The position numbers and the translations under genes are program-made. Under the pieces are notes generated by a model. The model was not told the DNA's origin, made no database searches, and worked only from the letters and a program-made list of their open reading frames with translations. From contig NW_014040797.1 of NCBI RefSeq assembly GCF_000143105.1, positions 372,001 through 436,000 of the forward strand: 64,000 bases of DNA. Reading direction: 5' to 3'. Shown here piece after piece: positions 1 through 12,429 of the stretch. Origin of the DNA: Grosmannia clavigera kw1407. Taxonomy: Eukaryota; Ascomycota; Sordariomycetes; Ophiostomatales; Ophiostomataceae. Numbering within the stretch: position 1 is the stretch's first letter; every line of letters begins with the position of its first letter.

Positions 1-425
1 CTGTCGAAGCGGAATTGTGGCGTTTCCTTACCTAATACAGATGTGGCTTGTGAAATTTGTCTCGGCGCACCCAGCACGAAGGCTCGAATAAGGCTTCGTT
101 GCGCGGCTCGGGAGCTTGTTAGACGGGCAGACGGCCAATAAACACACGGCAGCCACCTCTGAGTCCTTGGCTGCCTTAGCCTATTCTGCATTGTCCAAGC
201 TTCGCATTCGACGAGCCACACCACTACGACAAAACACAGCACCTGCCATCACCAGCTAAACGCCAAAACATATCACGATAAAATGGTCTCTGCGGTCGCG
301 ACGACAAGGCCAACGACCAACTATTGACGAGTCAATCACGCTCAGACGTCTTCGGGATTGTGAAGCAGCAATTCAGCTTCGAGTCTCGACTTTCATTCAC
401 CTTCTGTTCGCACTGCTCTCCCACG
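1..425. other. Upstream region of ARP5, no gene seen
   Basis: No convincing coding sequence. The stretch runs up to the ARP5 start codon and probably holds its promoter and 5' untranslated leader. Confidence 0.5.
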
Positions 426-2960
426 ATGGCTCCCATGGCCATCGACATCGCCGAGCCTCTTCCGCGACGAGAAGCTTGGAAACTGCTGCCAGAGCCAACT
501 ATATACCCGGTCCAGGATTCCCGTTTCGAAAGCCACGTCCCATCACAGCCCGATGACTACAAGGCGGCCAAGGCTAGGCCCAGATCCGTCAACGATGCTG
601 TCATCGTCATTGACAATGGTGCGTATTCAGTTCCCCAAAGGCTTGGCCGTGTGGTATACCATAACTCTGACGCGCTCTTGCTGCAGGATCGTCGGCTGTC
701 CGTGCCGGATGGTCGTTCGAAAAGGAGCCCCGATTCGTCATACCACCCATCATGGCGAAATACCGCGACCGCAAGATGGGCAAGACGTTTTCCTTTGTAG
801 GTGCCGACTGCTATGCCGATACAGCTGCAAGGAGCCACATACGCAACGCCTTTGAACAGGGTACAGGCATTGTTGCCAATTGGGACGTCATGGAGCACAT
901 TCTCGACTTCACCTTTATCAAGCTCGGCCTCAACGGTGCAGATGGTGCGATCGACATGCCCGTTGTCATGACGGAAGCAGTGGCCAACCTTGCCTACTCA
1001 CGAAAAAGTGCGTGATGCTGCTCCTTGTACGTGCTGCTGTCCCGTGCTAACATCTCGCGTCCGCTCCTGCAGGCATGACCGAAATTATCTTTGAGTGCTA
1101 CGGCGCCCCCTCACTTGCCTACGGCATCGACTCCCTCTTCTCCTACAGCCACAACAAGGGCAGCACCGGCCTTGTGGTATCTTCGTCCTACAGTGCCACA
1201 CATGTCATCCCGGTGTACAACTCAAAGGCCATCCTGTCACAGGCGATCCGGCTTAACTGGGGCGGCTCACACGCGGCAGAGTACATGCTGAAGCTAATCC
1301 GGCTCAAGTACCGCGACTACCTCAGCAGCAACCTGAAGCTGAACCCGTCGCAGTCAGAGAACTGGCTCAAGGAGTTTGGGTACGTGTCCAAGGACTACGA
1401 CAGCGAATTGCGCACGTACCTGGACTGGACGGGGCTGGAGGACCGCGAACGCATCGTGCAATACCCATATACGGAGGAGGTGGTGGTGCAGAAGACGGAG
1501 GAGGAGCTGGCCAAGATTGCGGAGCGCAAGAAGGAGAGCGGACGGCGGTTGCAGGAGCAAGCAGCCAAGATGCGGCTGGAACGTCTGATGAAGAAGGAGC
1601 GCGAGCTGGAGTACTTCAAGAGCATCCAGATACAGATCGCGGAGCAGCCCAAGAAGGAGACCAAGCGGCTGCTAGACGAGGCCGAGGTGAAGGACGAGGC
1701 AGCGCTCGAGCGACAGGTCAAGGACCTGGAGCGGTCGATCCGACGGGCACGACAGAAGGACCTGGGCGGTGACCCGGAAGAGGAGACGGAGGCGCCGGAC
1801 TTCTCGCTGCTAGAGGTGCCGGACGACCAGCTGGACGAGGCCAGCCTGAAGACGAAACGCCACCAGCGGCTGCTCAAGTCGAACCACGATGCACGGGCGC
1901 GAGCCAAGGCGGAGAAGGAGGCGGAGAAGGCACGCATTGCAGAAGAGGCGCGACTGGAGGAGGAGCGGCGCACAAACGACTTTGCCGGCTGGCTAGAGGA
2001 GAAGCAACAGGCGCGATTCGGGGTGCTGGCCAAGATCAAGGAGCGCGAGCGGCTGTCAAAAGACATGGGCAACCGCAAAAACCTGGCTTCATACATCCGG
2101 ATGAAGCACATTGCGAACCTGGCGAGCGACAGCCCAACGGGAGGAGGCGGCAGCGGCAGTCGAAAGCGCCGTCGCGGCGGTGGTGGTGGAGGAGGCGGTG
2201 GTGGCGATGACGACGATTTCGGGGCAGACGATGCCGATTGGGGCGTGTATCGGGACATTGCGATCAACCAGGACGACAGCGACAACGAGGATCGCGAGGA
2301 AAACCCAGACGTGGCTCTCAAGGCGCTGGAGGACCTGCTGCTGCTGCACGATCCTAACTTTACGTACGAGCACACGCGCGAGGCGCAGGACGACTGGAGC
2401 AAGAAGCTGCTGCACGCCTTTGAACGCGGTCCGCGGCCGTTTGATGCCGACAGCCCGGCTGAGAGGCACCAGATTCACCTCAACGTCGAGCGGATCCGTG
2501 TGCCCGAGGTCCTGTTCCAGCCGAGCGCCATTGCCGGGCTCGACCAGGCCGGTCTCGTCGAGATCGCCGGCGACATTCTGACCCAACGCCTGACCGGCCT
2601 GTCCGGCGGTATCAGCCGTGACGATTTTCTGCGCGACGTCTTCCTCACCGGTGGCCTTACGCTCTTCCCCAATTTTGACCACCGTCTACAATCCGGTCTG
2701 CAGGCCCTGCTCCCGGCGGGCGCGCCTCTCCGCCTACGCCGTGCCCAGGACGCCCTCACGGATGCCTGGCGCGGTGCCGCCGACTGGGCCGGCTCGGCTG
2801 CCTGGAAGACGGCCGCACTGACCAAGGCCGAGTACCAGGAAAAGGGAGCGGACTATCTCAAGGTCAGTCGTTCGATTGGGCGCCTGTGTGCCTTGCTGCT
2901 CTCACGTCTCTGGTTGCTAACAAGACATAGGAACACGACATGGGCAATGCGTTTGCATAG
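426..2960 (+). CDS. ARP5: Actin-related protein 5 (INO80 complex subunit)
   Basis: Four exons: 426-618, 687-1007, 1073-2862 and 2931-2960, giving 777 residues. All three introns have clean GT donors and YAG acceptors; the second and third carry GCTAAC-type branch points. The first actin motif is split by intron 1 (VIDNG then SSAVRAGW). It is followed by KYRDRKMGK, the NWDVMEHILD block and TEAVANLAYSRKSMTEIIFE, typical of Arp5. A long charged coiled-coil insertion follows (roughly residues 310-520), then a run of glycines before an aspartate-rich stretch, and actin-fold sequence resumes near FLTGGLTLFPNFDHRL. Arp5 is a nuclear subunit of the INO80 chromatin remodeller and acts with Ies6. The last exon encodes only nine residues plus the stop. 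Identification rests on family motifs. Confidence 0.93.
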
Positions 2961-3529
2961 GATGGCACTCTCTTTTGTCAGAGCGGACAATGTATATTGA
3001 CGAGACTGTTGTGTATCACCATGTAGTATCACTTCCTTTTGATCAGTGTCACGTGGAGAACGCGCCTTCCTGTAGCACAGCATTGTATCATGGTCAGCTG
3101 ACTCTCGTCTGGCGGACCCTCGGACTTTCTAGTCTCCACAATGCCAACGCAGCAAAAGATACACGACAAGTACGATATACTTCCATTTTTTGCTTCCTCT
3201 CGTTCTCATAAGACGTATAAACAGGATATAGCAGAGTTGAGAAATAGACTTCAAGCAAAAAGTCCGGCAACCCGCACATAAAAGGATACTTCAAGGGCCC
3301 AAGTTAGATGCCCAACCCCAACGCCACTCCCCGAACCTTCGTCCACCATTCACTAGAAGTAAAGAATCAGAACATAAACAGCAGGTCAAAGGGAGCAACC
3401 ACGCCACCACAGAGGGAAGCCCCATGGTAGCACGCGCACACATCCGCGCCGTTCAGGCCGACGAGACCCCGCCGATATCAACAGGCAAAAGGAATAATAC
3501 GGCGCAGGATTTAATAGAGTATTAGGTGT
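2961..3529. other. Convergent 3' spacer between ARP5 and the bZIP gene
   Basis: Both neighbouring genes end here. The DNA looks like 3' untranslated sequence. No further gene is seen. Confidence 0.5.
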
Positions 3530-5503
3530 CTAGCCAGACGCCACGACTGGCGCATAGGCCTCCTGTGGTGCCTGGAGCTGCCGCTCGATTTCCTCGGCCG
3601 CGCTCATGGAGTCGTCGCTCGTCTTGACATCCTTCATGTCCTCGGGCTTGACGTTGTCGTAAGGGCTCTCGCTGCCGCTGGGGCTTTCCAGCTGGGCGAC
3701 AGCCTGAGCGACTCTTGCCAGTGGGTCGCTGCCTCCGGCCTCAGTCGGAGGCTTCTGGTTCTGCGGCATTGCGTTCTGGGCTTGCTGCTGTTGCTGTTGT
3801 TGCTGTTGCTGCTGTTGTTGCTGTTGTTGCTGGAGCTGCTGCTGTATCCGCTGTTGCTGTTGCTGTTGCTGCTGGAGTTGCTGGGGGTCCTGGCTCGCCA
3901 TCACGGCGGCGGCAGCAGCGTTAGCCAACGCGTTGGCAGCCGCAGCACTCTGACCAGACGCAGGTGAGCCGATATTAAGGTTGGCCGGCGGAGGCGGCAG
4001 CTCGGCCTTGGCGTCGAGCAGCTTGGACTGCAGGTGGATGATGTACTCGCGCAGAGAGTAGTTCTCCGATTGCAGCAGCTTGAATTGCGTCTCCATGTTG
4101 GAGTACTCCGTCACTTGGTGCTCAAGCTTCTTAATGTAGCCCTCCTTCCTCTGGCGAAATGCCCGCTGCAAGCACAACTCTGTCAGACGCCGTCGCCGGT
4201 CCGGAAAGCACGACACACGCAAAGCACATACCTGGGCAGCCCTGTTTTGCGCCGCGCGTTTCGACTGCGACAGCTCCCGACGCGGACCTCGACGGCCGTC
4301 CGCAGCCGGCTGTCCGTCGGTCTGCATCGGAATTGGTGAGCCCACGGGTGCCGGAATGGCATTCGGCGCCGGTTGAGAGGGCACGGCAGACATGATGCTC
4401 AAACTGAGAGGGGCGGATACTGCGACAAAGGAGGAGCTCCCGGGATGGTGGCCGAGCTGTTGTGCAGATCGAAGGTCAGGGTGGATCTGGGCTTCCAGAT
4501 CAGAATATGCGGCAGAGGTGCCAGGCTGGATGACAGCAGTGGCGGCGTATAAATGGCTTTGCGCCAAGGCAATTGCAGACGTCGGCGCCACTGGCTGGTC
4601 TGCGATGACGGGGCTGTTAGTAACAGATGCGAGAGAAGCAGCGTCAACGTGCTTCTGCAAAGCCAACAGGCCAGCCTCGGCGTCAAAGTCTGTCAGAGAT
4701 GGTGGCAGTGTTTCTGTAGAGCGCGGCGTGTTAGTAATATGTCGCGACGGCGAAAAGAGCAAAAACAGCGCAGGGCATGCAGAAAATCGGAATGCGCCAC
4801 ATGGATAGAGTAATCCTAACCCAATAAAAGCCCGAGACAAGACGGTGGGTTGCCAAGCGACAGCGTTGTGGTGTAAGAGCCGTGTGCAAGAAGAAGGCGA
4901 TTGAAGGAGGATGAGGTAAGGTGAATGGATTTCGTAATCGCAGGGAAGGAGCGAAGGGAAAAGGCGCCCGTTTTAAACCTGTGCAGGCGATTCGCAAAAG
5001 GAGGGGGGGTGGCAATAGTCGGGCCTTGGGCGTGTATTCCAAAATACACCAACTTGTATATTGTACGTCTGTATTCCCGGGGCCGCGACAAGGGTGCAGA
5101 GAGACTGGAATGAGACAGAAACAGCAGTAAAATACAGGGCTTGTTTACCGGGCTGACAGGCAAGGTCGCGGATAAGGGAGACGAAGAGGACGGAAGGAGA
5201 TACGAGGACGGAAAATGGCAGGTGCGAAGACGAGTAGATACTGCGACGGATTATACTGGACACGGAGCCAAGAAGCTGTTCTTGCCCCAATTGACGGCGG
5301 GGACATTAGGTCATCCGGGAACGGAGCAGGAAAGCATGAATCCCTGCTAATGGAAGATGGAAGGACCGTCGCACACACGTGAGATATTGGTGGATAGGCA
5401 GAGAACCGAGAAAAAAGAAAAAAAGACGTGTTAAAAATATATATAGCTCACCATTATTATTCGATACCGTGGCCGTGTTGGCAGTCCGTCTGCTTCTCGC
5501 CAT
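3530..5503 (-). CDS. kapC: KapC-like bZIP transcription factor with polyglutamine tract
   Basis: Proposed exons on the minus strand: 5503-5452, 4713-4232 and 4165-3530 (389 residues). The bZIP lies near residues 164-227: basic region SKRAAQNRAAQRAFRQRKEG, split by the 66-nt second intron, then a leucine zipper (KKLEHQV to LREYIIHLQSKL). This matches the fungal KapC group of AP-1-like factors, which act in the nucleus. The first intron is long (738 nt). It has a TACTAAC branch point and CTACAG acceptor, and the small first exon (MARSRRTANTATVSNNN) joins in phase. If that exon is wrong, a shorter protein could start at MSAVPSQP (4393). An Ala-rich stretch and a Q tract follow the zipper. The bZIP is certain, the KapC assignment likely, the first exon tentative. 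Confidence 0.85.
3781..3883 (-). repeat. CAG/CAA trinucleotide repeat coding polyglutamine
   Basis: Mixed CAG and CAA codons on the minus strand encode two runs of glutamine, broken by Arg-Ile and Leu, in the C-terminal half of the bZIP protein. The long run has 17 glutamines. Such tracts often vary in length between strains. Confidence 0.9.
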
Positions 5504-8091
5504 TGATTATGCTGGGTCAGGTTCGCGGACTTTGCTCTGACTCAGCATGTGCGGCGCGGGTGTGTGCGAAAGGAGGGGAGGAGGGGGTGGATCAAGTAAA
5601 AAATGTGCTGATATGCAAAAGGAAGAGGAGAAAGACAATGAGGAGGAGAAGAGGCAAGAGCGACAGCGCTGGAGTCTGGCCTGAGGAGGACAGAATGACC
5701 CGACTAGAAAATACGGGCGGCTCAACGGCGTTAATCCTAGGGAAATTGGATCTAAAAATTCGCGTGGCTGGGGCGCGTTGTTGACGGTTTGCGTGTCCAG
5801 AGCCTGCTAGCTGGGTAGCGAGCGAGGACGCTGTAGCAGTAGCAGTAGCTGCTGCGGCCTCTGCAACGAACCCGAGCTGTCTTGCTTGCACCGGGGTCGC
5901 TTGGCCGAGAGGCGAGATACCGCCGCGCGCTCGTGGAAACGCGTATGGAGCAAAGCAGCGTGGTGGTGGTTGATAATGTGTGCGAGTCAGAAAAGAGTCA
6001 TCAAACGCCGGCTCAGTCAGCAAGATAGAAATAAGAGAAAAACAAAACAAAGGGGGGTGACCAAGCTAGTGGGGGAGGGAACGCGCTAGGCAGACAGCGT
6101 AGTCCCAATATTTGTCAGCACGGCACTTTTGTCATCGTTCTCACCGATTCGGAATATCCGGCACTTGCACCTTGGAACCCAGCGCCCCTACGTCGTAGAG
6201 ACACGAAACAGATTGGCCTCCAAATCCCGGTGCACATTTTCCGGCATCTGCTCCGTACGTCTCCCGCGAAACAGCCCGGCAGGAAGAGACAATACGAGCT
6301 GTGGACGATAACTGCGTCGTAGGCCTGGGGGAAGGATCAATGTCGCTTTCCCGCGCAGGGGTGTGCATACGTAAGCAGCTAGCTAGGTGGGGGCGACGTA
6401 CACTAATAAATTACGTAAAGATCCGGTTTCTTGCGCCATCACAAGACATAAATATAAGAATGTGCCTTGTTGCATGTGCGCAGCACGATTCTGTATCACG
6501 TGATGTGCCAAGTTCGTATAAGCAGCCTGCTCGTACGGAGTACTCGTACGAGCTCGCCATGATACACATACGGATTGAAATACAATGTACTGTGTACAGA
6601 GTGCGAGTACAGAAGAGCGCTTATTGTGACCAGCCGATCAGCACTTTTTGTCACACGCCACATCCAACCTGGACAGGATTGGTGCAGCACAATCACTCAG
6701 CGATATTTTTAGCCACTCATCTCCAGTTTGAAGAGGCTCCGTAACCGTATCTCACAGAAGACAAATCTGGGGTCTCATAAATTACAGCAGATACCCACAT
6801 GCTACGATACCGGGAAACGAATAGCCTTCCTTCTAGTGAAGGGATGTGAGTTCACAAGGATAGACCATGGGGCACATGGGTGGCTTGGATAGAGTATGTA
6901 TATAGATGTCGAATCGGACGATAGCAAAGGACGGCAGGCATATCCTCTCCAGAGTATGGTTGACGAGGACTGGGATAGCACGGAAATGCTCCATGGCACC
7001 GGTACATACCCTGCTTACAGATATAGATAAATTGGGCAGCATTAGGACCGCTGCGGTTAGTCCCGACAGGCTTGTCTTACGCATCGATTTGCAGACTCAG
7101 CTCAATATCTACGTCGTACGCACCCAAAAGTGGCTATGAATGGATTGCAACTCGACCCAACAGGGGCTATACAGCAGGGGCTGATGGCACAACGCCGACC
7201 TCTCTCGAATCTGACGTTATCAGGAAATCTCGACCCCGACCCCGACCCTGACTTTTGCAGCCATATTGCCTGCAAGAGCGATAAGACATCAATCACACTC
7301 TCAGCTTATGCTCACCGCCATAGCAGATCGATACATTGCCGCAGGTACTCAGTGATTAGCTCTGCTAAGACGTAAAATATGTCCAGCAAACCGTTGTGCT
7401 AAAACCCCGCTGCACAGCCGTAATTCGATTTGTCATCTGTCCGGGCCATGGCTATTCCTCAGTCATAACGCTTAAGCCGAAGCCGAATACTGACAGCTCA
7501 CAGCTGCCATATGGGCGCAATGGTACGATTAGAAATCACCCGTCACACGTGCAAATGGGCTGTTTACTTGCCAATTCACCTTGCTCAAACACTTTCAAGC
7601 ACCAATCCACAAAGCTCAGGTAAGAGAAGCAGCCAAGCGTCACTAGAAGGCGATACAAATTAACACCACAGCTTGCAAGCTTTTCCTTGTTATCTCAAAT
7701 CATATTTCTGACTCTGGTGGCGACGTGTACGCAATACTATGTACCGAGTCCATGATTAGTGATAACTTTAGACGTAACGCTGTTCTCGAATTCCCACCTC
7801 GCAAGGCTGCATTGGCTCATCTCAAAAAATGCGTGTAATTTAACCAATACGGAGTACTAGCTGAATTGCCTGTGTGGATTAATCCGTAGTCATCTGATTG
7901 CTGGAGCCTTTAATAAGCATATTCAGCTTGTTGCGACGGGCCAACCCAACTCCGAGAAATGACCGTCTTGGCAAACAGTTGACAGAAATGCCGCTGCAAA
8001 CCTAACTTGCATCTGTATAACCCTGATCGCCCTCATCAGCCTTTTCGAAAATTATACATCCTTTCTTAGCCTCCAGCAGCCTCATTCAACC
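5504..8091. other. 2.6-kb spacer, no gene seen
   Basis: The first roughly 600 bases are probably promoter and leader of the bZIP gene (pyrimidine-rich on its strand). The rest is less GC-rich and has no open frame that looks coding. Copies of the TACGGAGTAC motif occur at 6533-6544 and 7848-7858. A short GACCCC repeat lies near 7232-7250. Confidence 0.5.
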
Positions 8092-8552
8092 ATGACTATC
8101 ACCCACATTGTCCTCCTTCAATTCAAGGAAGACGTGAAAGCAGACGATGTCAAAACGGTAGGGCAATGACAGCTTTCCTCTCTGGTCAGCTTTGGGTGCG
8201 ATATGACTGACTAATCGCCTTGCAATCGTCAGGTCTGCCAACAGTTCAGTTCGCTGAAGGATAACTGCATTCATCCAACGACGCAGACTCCTTATATCCT
8301 CTCAGTGAAGGGCGGCAAAGACCACTCTTCGGAGGGTCTTCAGGTAGCGTTCCCTAGACTATCTGTTTTTGTCTTGTTATCATCTAATCGGGACAGAGCG
8401 GAATCACCCATGGGTTTGTTGTCGAGTTTGCCTCTACTGCGGACAGAGACTACTACATCAAAACCGACCCGGTTCACCTGGCCTTTGCGAAATCAATTGG
8501 AGCTTTCGTCACGAAAGTCATTGTTGTAGACTTCACTGGCGAAGAGTATTGA
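8092..8552 (+). CDS. Stress-responsive dimeric A/B-barrel (Dabb) domain protein
   Basis: Three small exons, 8092-8157, 8233-8343 and 8397-8552, give a 110-residue protein. It begins MTITHIVLLQFKEDV, continues through LKDNCIHPTTQTPYI and the GGKDHSSEGLQ block, then SGITHGFVVEFAS, DRDYYIKTDPVH and VIVVDFTGEEY before TGA. This order is that of a single Dabb domain: an opening strand H-I-V-L-x-x-F, the glycine-rich loop, and the F-V-V-E-F strand with D-R-D-Y-Y. Fungal members are small cytosolic proteins of mostly unknown substrate. Both introns (75 and 53 nt) keep frame. It stands alone between two long spacers. Confidence 0.85.
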
Positions 8553-10104
8553 GTGTGTTTCCAAACTTGGTATGTCCTAGCACTATACATGATGATGCTG
8601 TCATGTGTACCGCGAGTTTGCAAGGAGAGCCCTTCGTTGCAAGATGGATTTCTGTTATGATCGTTGGGCGGCCAAGTGTCAAGTTATAGTATCCACAATC
8701 ATCACCACAACACCAATTTTACATAGCTTTAGCCGTATCTCCGTCAAGAAGTTCTGAAGGGACTGTTTAGCAATGAGACATCGTTGAGCCACAGCAGCAT
8801 ACCACAGTGATAGAAGTTATTAACTTACTGCATATGTAAAGAGAAGTAAAACCAAGAGCTCACGAGCTCCACCCTAGCCAAGTTTGATAAGAGCACAAAC
8901 TGTCATATCATATAGGATGCACCTGCAATGGGCGGTAGACTTGGGATTTGACGATTTAGAATTGACAGGCGCCTGCTTTTATACGCATTTTGAACAGCAC
9001 GTTGCCGAACAGGATAAACATGCAAATGGCCCGAGTATTTGTAACCCTGGAAGATATGGCAGCCGCTGGGACTGAATTCGTGCTATGATATGAAGGAGAG
9101 AGTTGCACAATACGATACATTACAAAACGGCAGCTGCCAATTCTTGGGCATAGATGTGTAAGTAAACTCCATGACTTCTACGAGATATACGAGCTAGCCA
9201 GGAGGCAAGAGGGGGTGCCCAAAGTATTTTAACCCTTGTAGAATGCGTATGCGCAACGAGACTTTACCCACGAGCAAGATTGACAATGCAGTCTTACAAC
9301 GCAGATGCTCTTATTTGTTCCCATCGATGCCTCCTCAAATCAGAATGGACTCTAATTAATTCTGTAATTTGTCAAGTGGCTATCTGTTGTTATGCTTATA
9401 TACTAGAGAGTCATTAAGAACTACGGACACTCTAAAGCTCACAATATCTGAGGCTTATGACACTTATGCTGTTGATTTCGACCCCGGGACTACAGGATTA
9501 CATGCAGCAGACGATAAAACCGCTGGCCATATCAGAGTATGTGGTGCTCAATGAAGCCGGCAGTGTGTTAGACAGTCCCAACGTCCAAACCAACACAGAG
9601 CTGTAAAGGGAACTGGACAAGTCTGATTCAAATGTACTGAACGCTTTGACTCAGAGTCGATACCGTATAGTAACCCATCGAAAGCGCATGTGAGTTTTTC
9701 TGCGAGTGGTACAAGCACAGACTGAGTCTTGATTTGTGACCGTTTCAACACCTCGCATTGCTGTATCCTTATGGCATACCAGCACGTGACCGGAGAAAAG
9801 AAGAAGGTACGAATGGAAGACCTCTTTACGCATTATTTTTTTGGAGGGGATGATTGACTTGCTCCCAATCTTGCACAGCTGTTTGTTGCTTCAGAGATGT
9901 ACTGAGCATTTTCGAGCCTGTTCAGCTGCGAGCAAACTACACCAATGCACTAACGTTTAACGGCGAAGAACTGTTTCCAGTAAATTCGGAACTCGCAGTC
10001 GCTCGTCCTCCAACTTCCGACTCGACAGCTTCATTTGCCTTACGTGGCAGCGCAGGGGTCTTTTGGTTGAAGACACACTACATCTACTTCGCTCGCACAG
10101 CACA
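8553..10104. other. 1.55-kb spacer, no gene seen
   Basis: AT-richer DNA with only short, poor open frames. The last few hundred bases before 10105 probably hold the promoter of the carbinolamine dehydratase gene. Confidence 0.45.
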
Positions 10105-10865
10105 ATGTTTCGGGCGCGTCTAGCTGCACGCATAGCGCGTCCAGGCTGCGCCGGTGGCTGCCGTTTCTTCTCGGCCACGGGCGGCAGCAGGTTTCCTGGC
10201 GCAGAGAAGCCCAAGATTGTGGCCCCAACCGAGCCGGAAGCAGAGACTGTCGGTGCAGCTCTGGATCGCCTGCTGTCGGTGTCGGGACGTGGAAGGTGGT
10301 CGCTCACAACGTCCGGAGACGGCATCGAGCGATCCTTTCAGTTCAAGACCTTCACTAAGACGTGGGTGCGTGGGAGCACGGCTGGACCGACTGGCCCATG
10401 CTGGCCGATGGGCTGACGTGGTAGCGCAGGACTTCATGACGGCCGTGGCCCTGCAGTGTAAGCTCAAGAACCACCACCCGGAGTGGTCTAATGTAGGTTG
10501 TCTGCGGCTTCCGGAAGGATGAGCGGTGACGAAGCTGGACGGCCCAACAATCGCTGACCGTATGTTGCACCAGGTCTACAACACCACCTTTGTTCGCTGG
10601 ACGACGCACAGCCCGACGCCCGGCCTGACTCGCAGGGACACGGAGCTGGCTGCCCTGTGCGATGCTCTTGCGCGGGACTTTGGGGAGATCACAGTCTCCT
10701 CTGGCGAGGGCATAGCTTGCAGTCTTCAGGACCTGGCCAACAAGGCAACTACCGTCTCTGGGGGCAACTGCTGCACGCCCGGCAAAGGAGCGGTGCGTCT
10801 CTCTCTCTGCATAGATGCATACCCGCTCGCTAACCATTCCGTCACAGAATCAGAAAAATGCATGA
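10105..10865 (+). CDS. Pterin-4a-carbinolamine dehydratase, mitochondrial-type
   Basis: Exons 10105-10365, 10430-10492, 10574-10792 and 10848-10865 give 186 residues. The middle carries the dehydratase signature, FMTAVALQCKLKNHHPEW followed by VYNTTFVRWTTHSPTPGLTRRD. The paired histidines of NHHPEW are the active-site motif of the PCD/DCoH family. The enzyme dehydrates 4a-hydroxytetrahydropterin to help recycle pterin cofactor. The first 25 residues (MFRARLAARIARP, then CRFFSATGG) are arginine-rich and lack acids, as in a mitochondrial targeting leader. The last intron (GTGCGT donor, GCTAAC, CACAG) leaves a five-residue final exon; without splicing the frame would run to 10876. Fungal members with a leader are known, but their substrate is not settled. 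Confidence 0.85.
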
Positions 10866-11366
10866 ATCTGACCTAGTCTGATTACTGTTGTAAGCTACAG
10901 TGGAGAGCAATGAAACCTCCGATTCACGTAATTAAAATTCTCGCATTAAAAAAAAAATGTATCAGACGCTTGAGGAAGCTGAAAGATATCTAATCTAAGG
11001 GTTTTGCTGTGTCGGGTCGTAGACACATAAAAGAAAACTCCCTTTAGTGAAGCTCGTGCCAAGGGCATCGTCGTCTAGCATTTCCGCCTCTCGATATATA
11101 CTCGGAGAATTTTCAAACTGGCCTCGTATGGCCACGGGCAACTAACTCCATACTCCGCTCGATAATGACATTACGAGACGACCGTCCAGATTGTTCAGCA
11201 ATCACTGCGTTTCGGTAGAGTGGACGGCCTGAATCAAGTATGTCTGCCTTCCCTCGTGAAGCAATAATGTCCGTTGGCAGAGCCCTGCCGCTGCTTATTG
11301 GCAGCCGATGATCATTGTTGGCCTTGCATGGTGCAAACGGGCAGGCGATGAAAAAGAGCGGCAGAT
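10866..11366. other. 3' spacer between dehydratase gene and ERG25
   Basis: Two convergent genes end here. There is an A-rich run near 10950. No gene is seen. Confidence 0.5.
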
Positions 11367-12429
11367 TTACTGGGCCTTCTTCTGCTTGAGCTGCTGGAGC
11401 TTCTTCTCGCGGCGGCGCTTGCTCGCCTCGTAGCCAGCCTCGGTGTCGAGGCAGTAGTCCCACCAGCGGAAGCTAGAGGCGTAATTGCCAATGAACTTCT
11501 CGTGGTGCACGTCGTGGTGGTCGGCACCGGCCCAGAAGGGCAGGAAGTGACGCAGACTCCAGGGGAAGTCGTAGCCGCTGTGGGAGTCAATGGCCTGGAA
11601 GAGGCGCAGGACGATCCAGAGGTACATGGTGAACAGGTGCAGCTCGCCAGTGATGGACACCCAGGCGATAGGGATACCGACAATGCCAACACCCAGCAGC
11701 ATAACCTCGATGGGAGACGCGTACTCGGCAGCGAGGCCAAAGGGCGCCGAGTATGTGTGGTGCAGCTTGTGGATGGCGCGGTAGAGCGGGCCGTAGTGCA
11801 GGCCACGGTGGAACCAGTAGTGCCAGGCATCCTCAAAGACGAAGAAGACGGCGATCTGCGAGGCGATCTTCCAAGCCGGGGGGAACGGGACGCCGAACTG
11901 CATGCCGAAGAAGGTGGCGATGGGGTGGAACAGCCAAATCTGGGGCAGCTCGACGGTGAAGTGGCTCAGGAGAACAAGACCGGCGCAGTCGAGCTGTTCG
12001 CGGATGGTGGGAACCTTTTGCTTCTGGATCTTCCACTGGTTGAAATACGGAATGGCATCCATGATGATAAAGGGCAGCGAGCGGCCAAAGTAGACGGTTT
12101 CGTGCAGGACGAAGCTCATGATGCCGGTGGCGAGAATGTCGTTTTGCATCCAGACGTACCAGGACTGGTCGAGTTAGCATGCGGTCCACAGGAGCGCTGG
12201 TAGGATGTACATACCGCCCAGAGGCGCTCGAGAATGTTGAGCTGAACATTGTACTTGGAGACCTCTGCGAAGACGCTGAACAGATCCGCATCGGGGGCAA
12301 CGCTGGCGAGCGTCGCATTGGACATACTGCGGGCGTGTACGTTAGCAAGCGGACTCTGATTGATACAGTGATGCAGTGATGCAGTGATGCATTGATGCAT
12401 TGGGTCTGATATACGCACAAGGAAGCCAT
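11367..12429 (-). CDS. ERG25: C-4 methylsterol oxidase
   Basis: Exons 12429-12419, 12326-12215 and 12164-11367 encode 306 residues. The histidine clusters of the fatty-acid hydroxylase superfamily are present in order: HYWFH (H-x3-H), HKLHH (H-x2-HH) and HHDVHH. They bind the di-iron centre. The hydrophobic stretches LPFIIMDAIPYF, LVLLSHFTVELP, VMLLGVGIVGIP and LFTMYLWIVL fit an ER membrane enzyme that oxidises the C-4 methyl of ergosterol precursors. The first exon codes only MASF, joined to MSNATLASV; the second Met (12325) is an alternative start. The lysine-rich C-terminus (KLQQLKQKKAQ) could act as an ER retrieval signal. It is divergent from NCA2. Confidence 0.92.
12367..12402. repeat. 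TGATGCA heptamer repeat in ERG25 first intron
   Basis: Four to five tandem near-copies of TGATGCA/TGATGCATT lie between the first exon and the MSNATL exon of ERG25. Confidence 0.75.
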
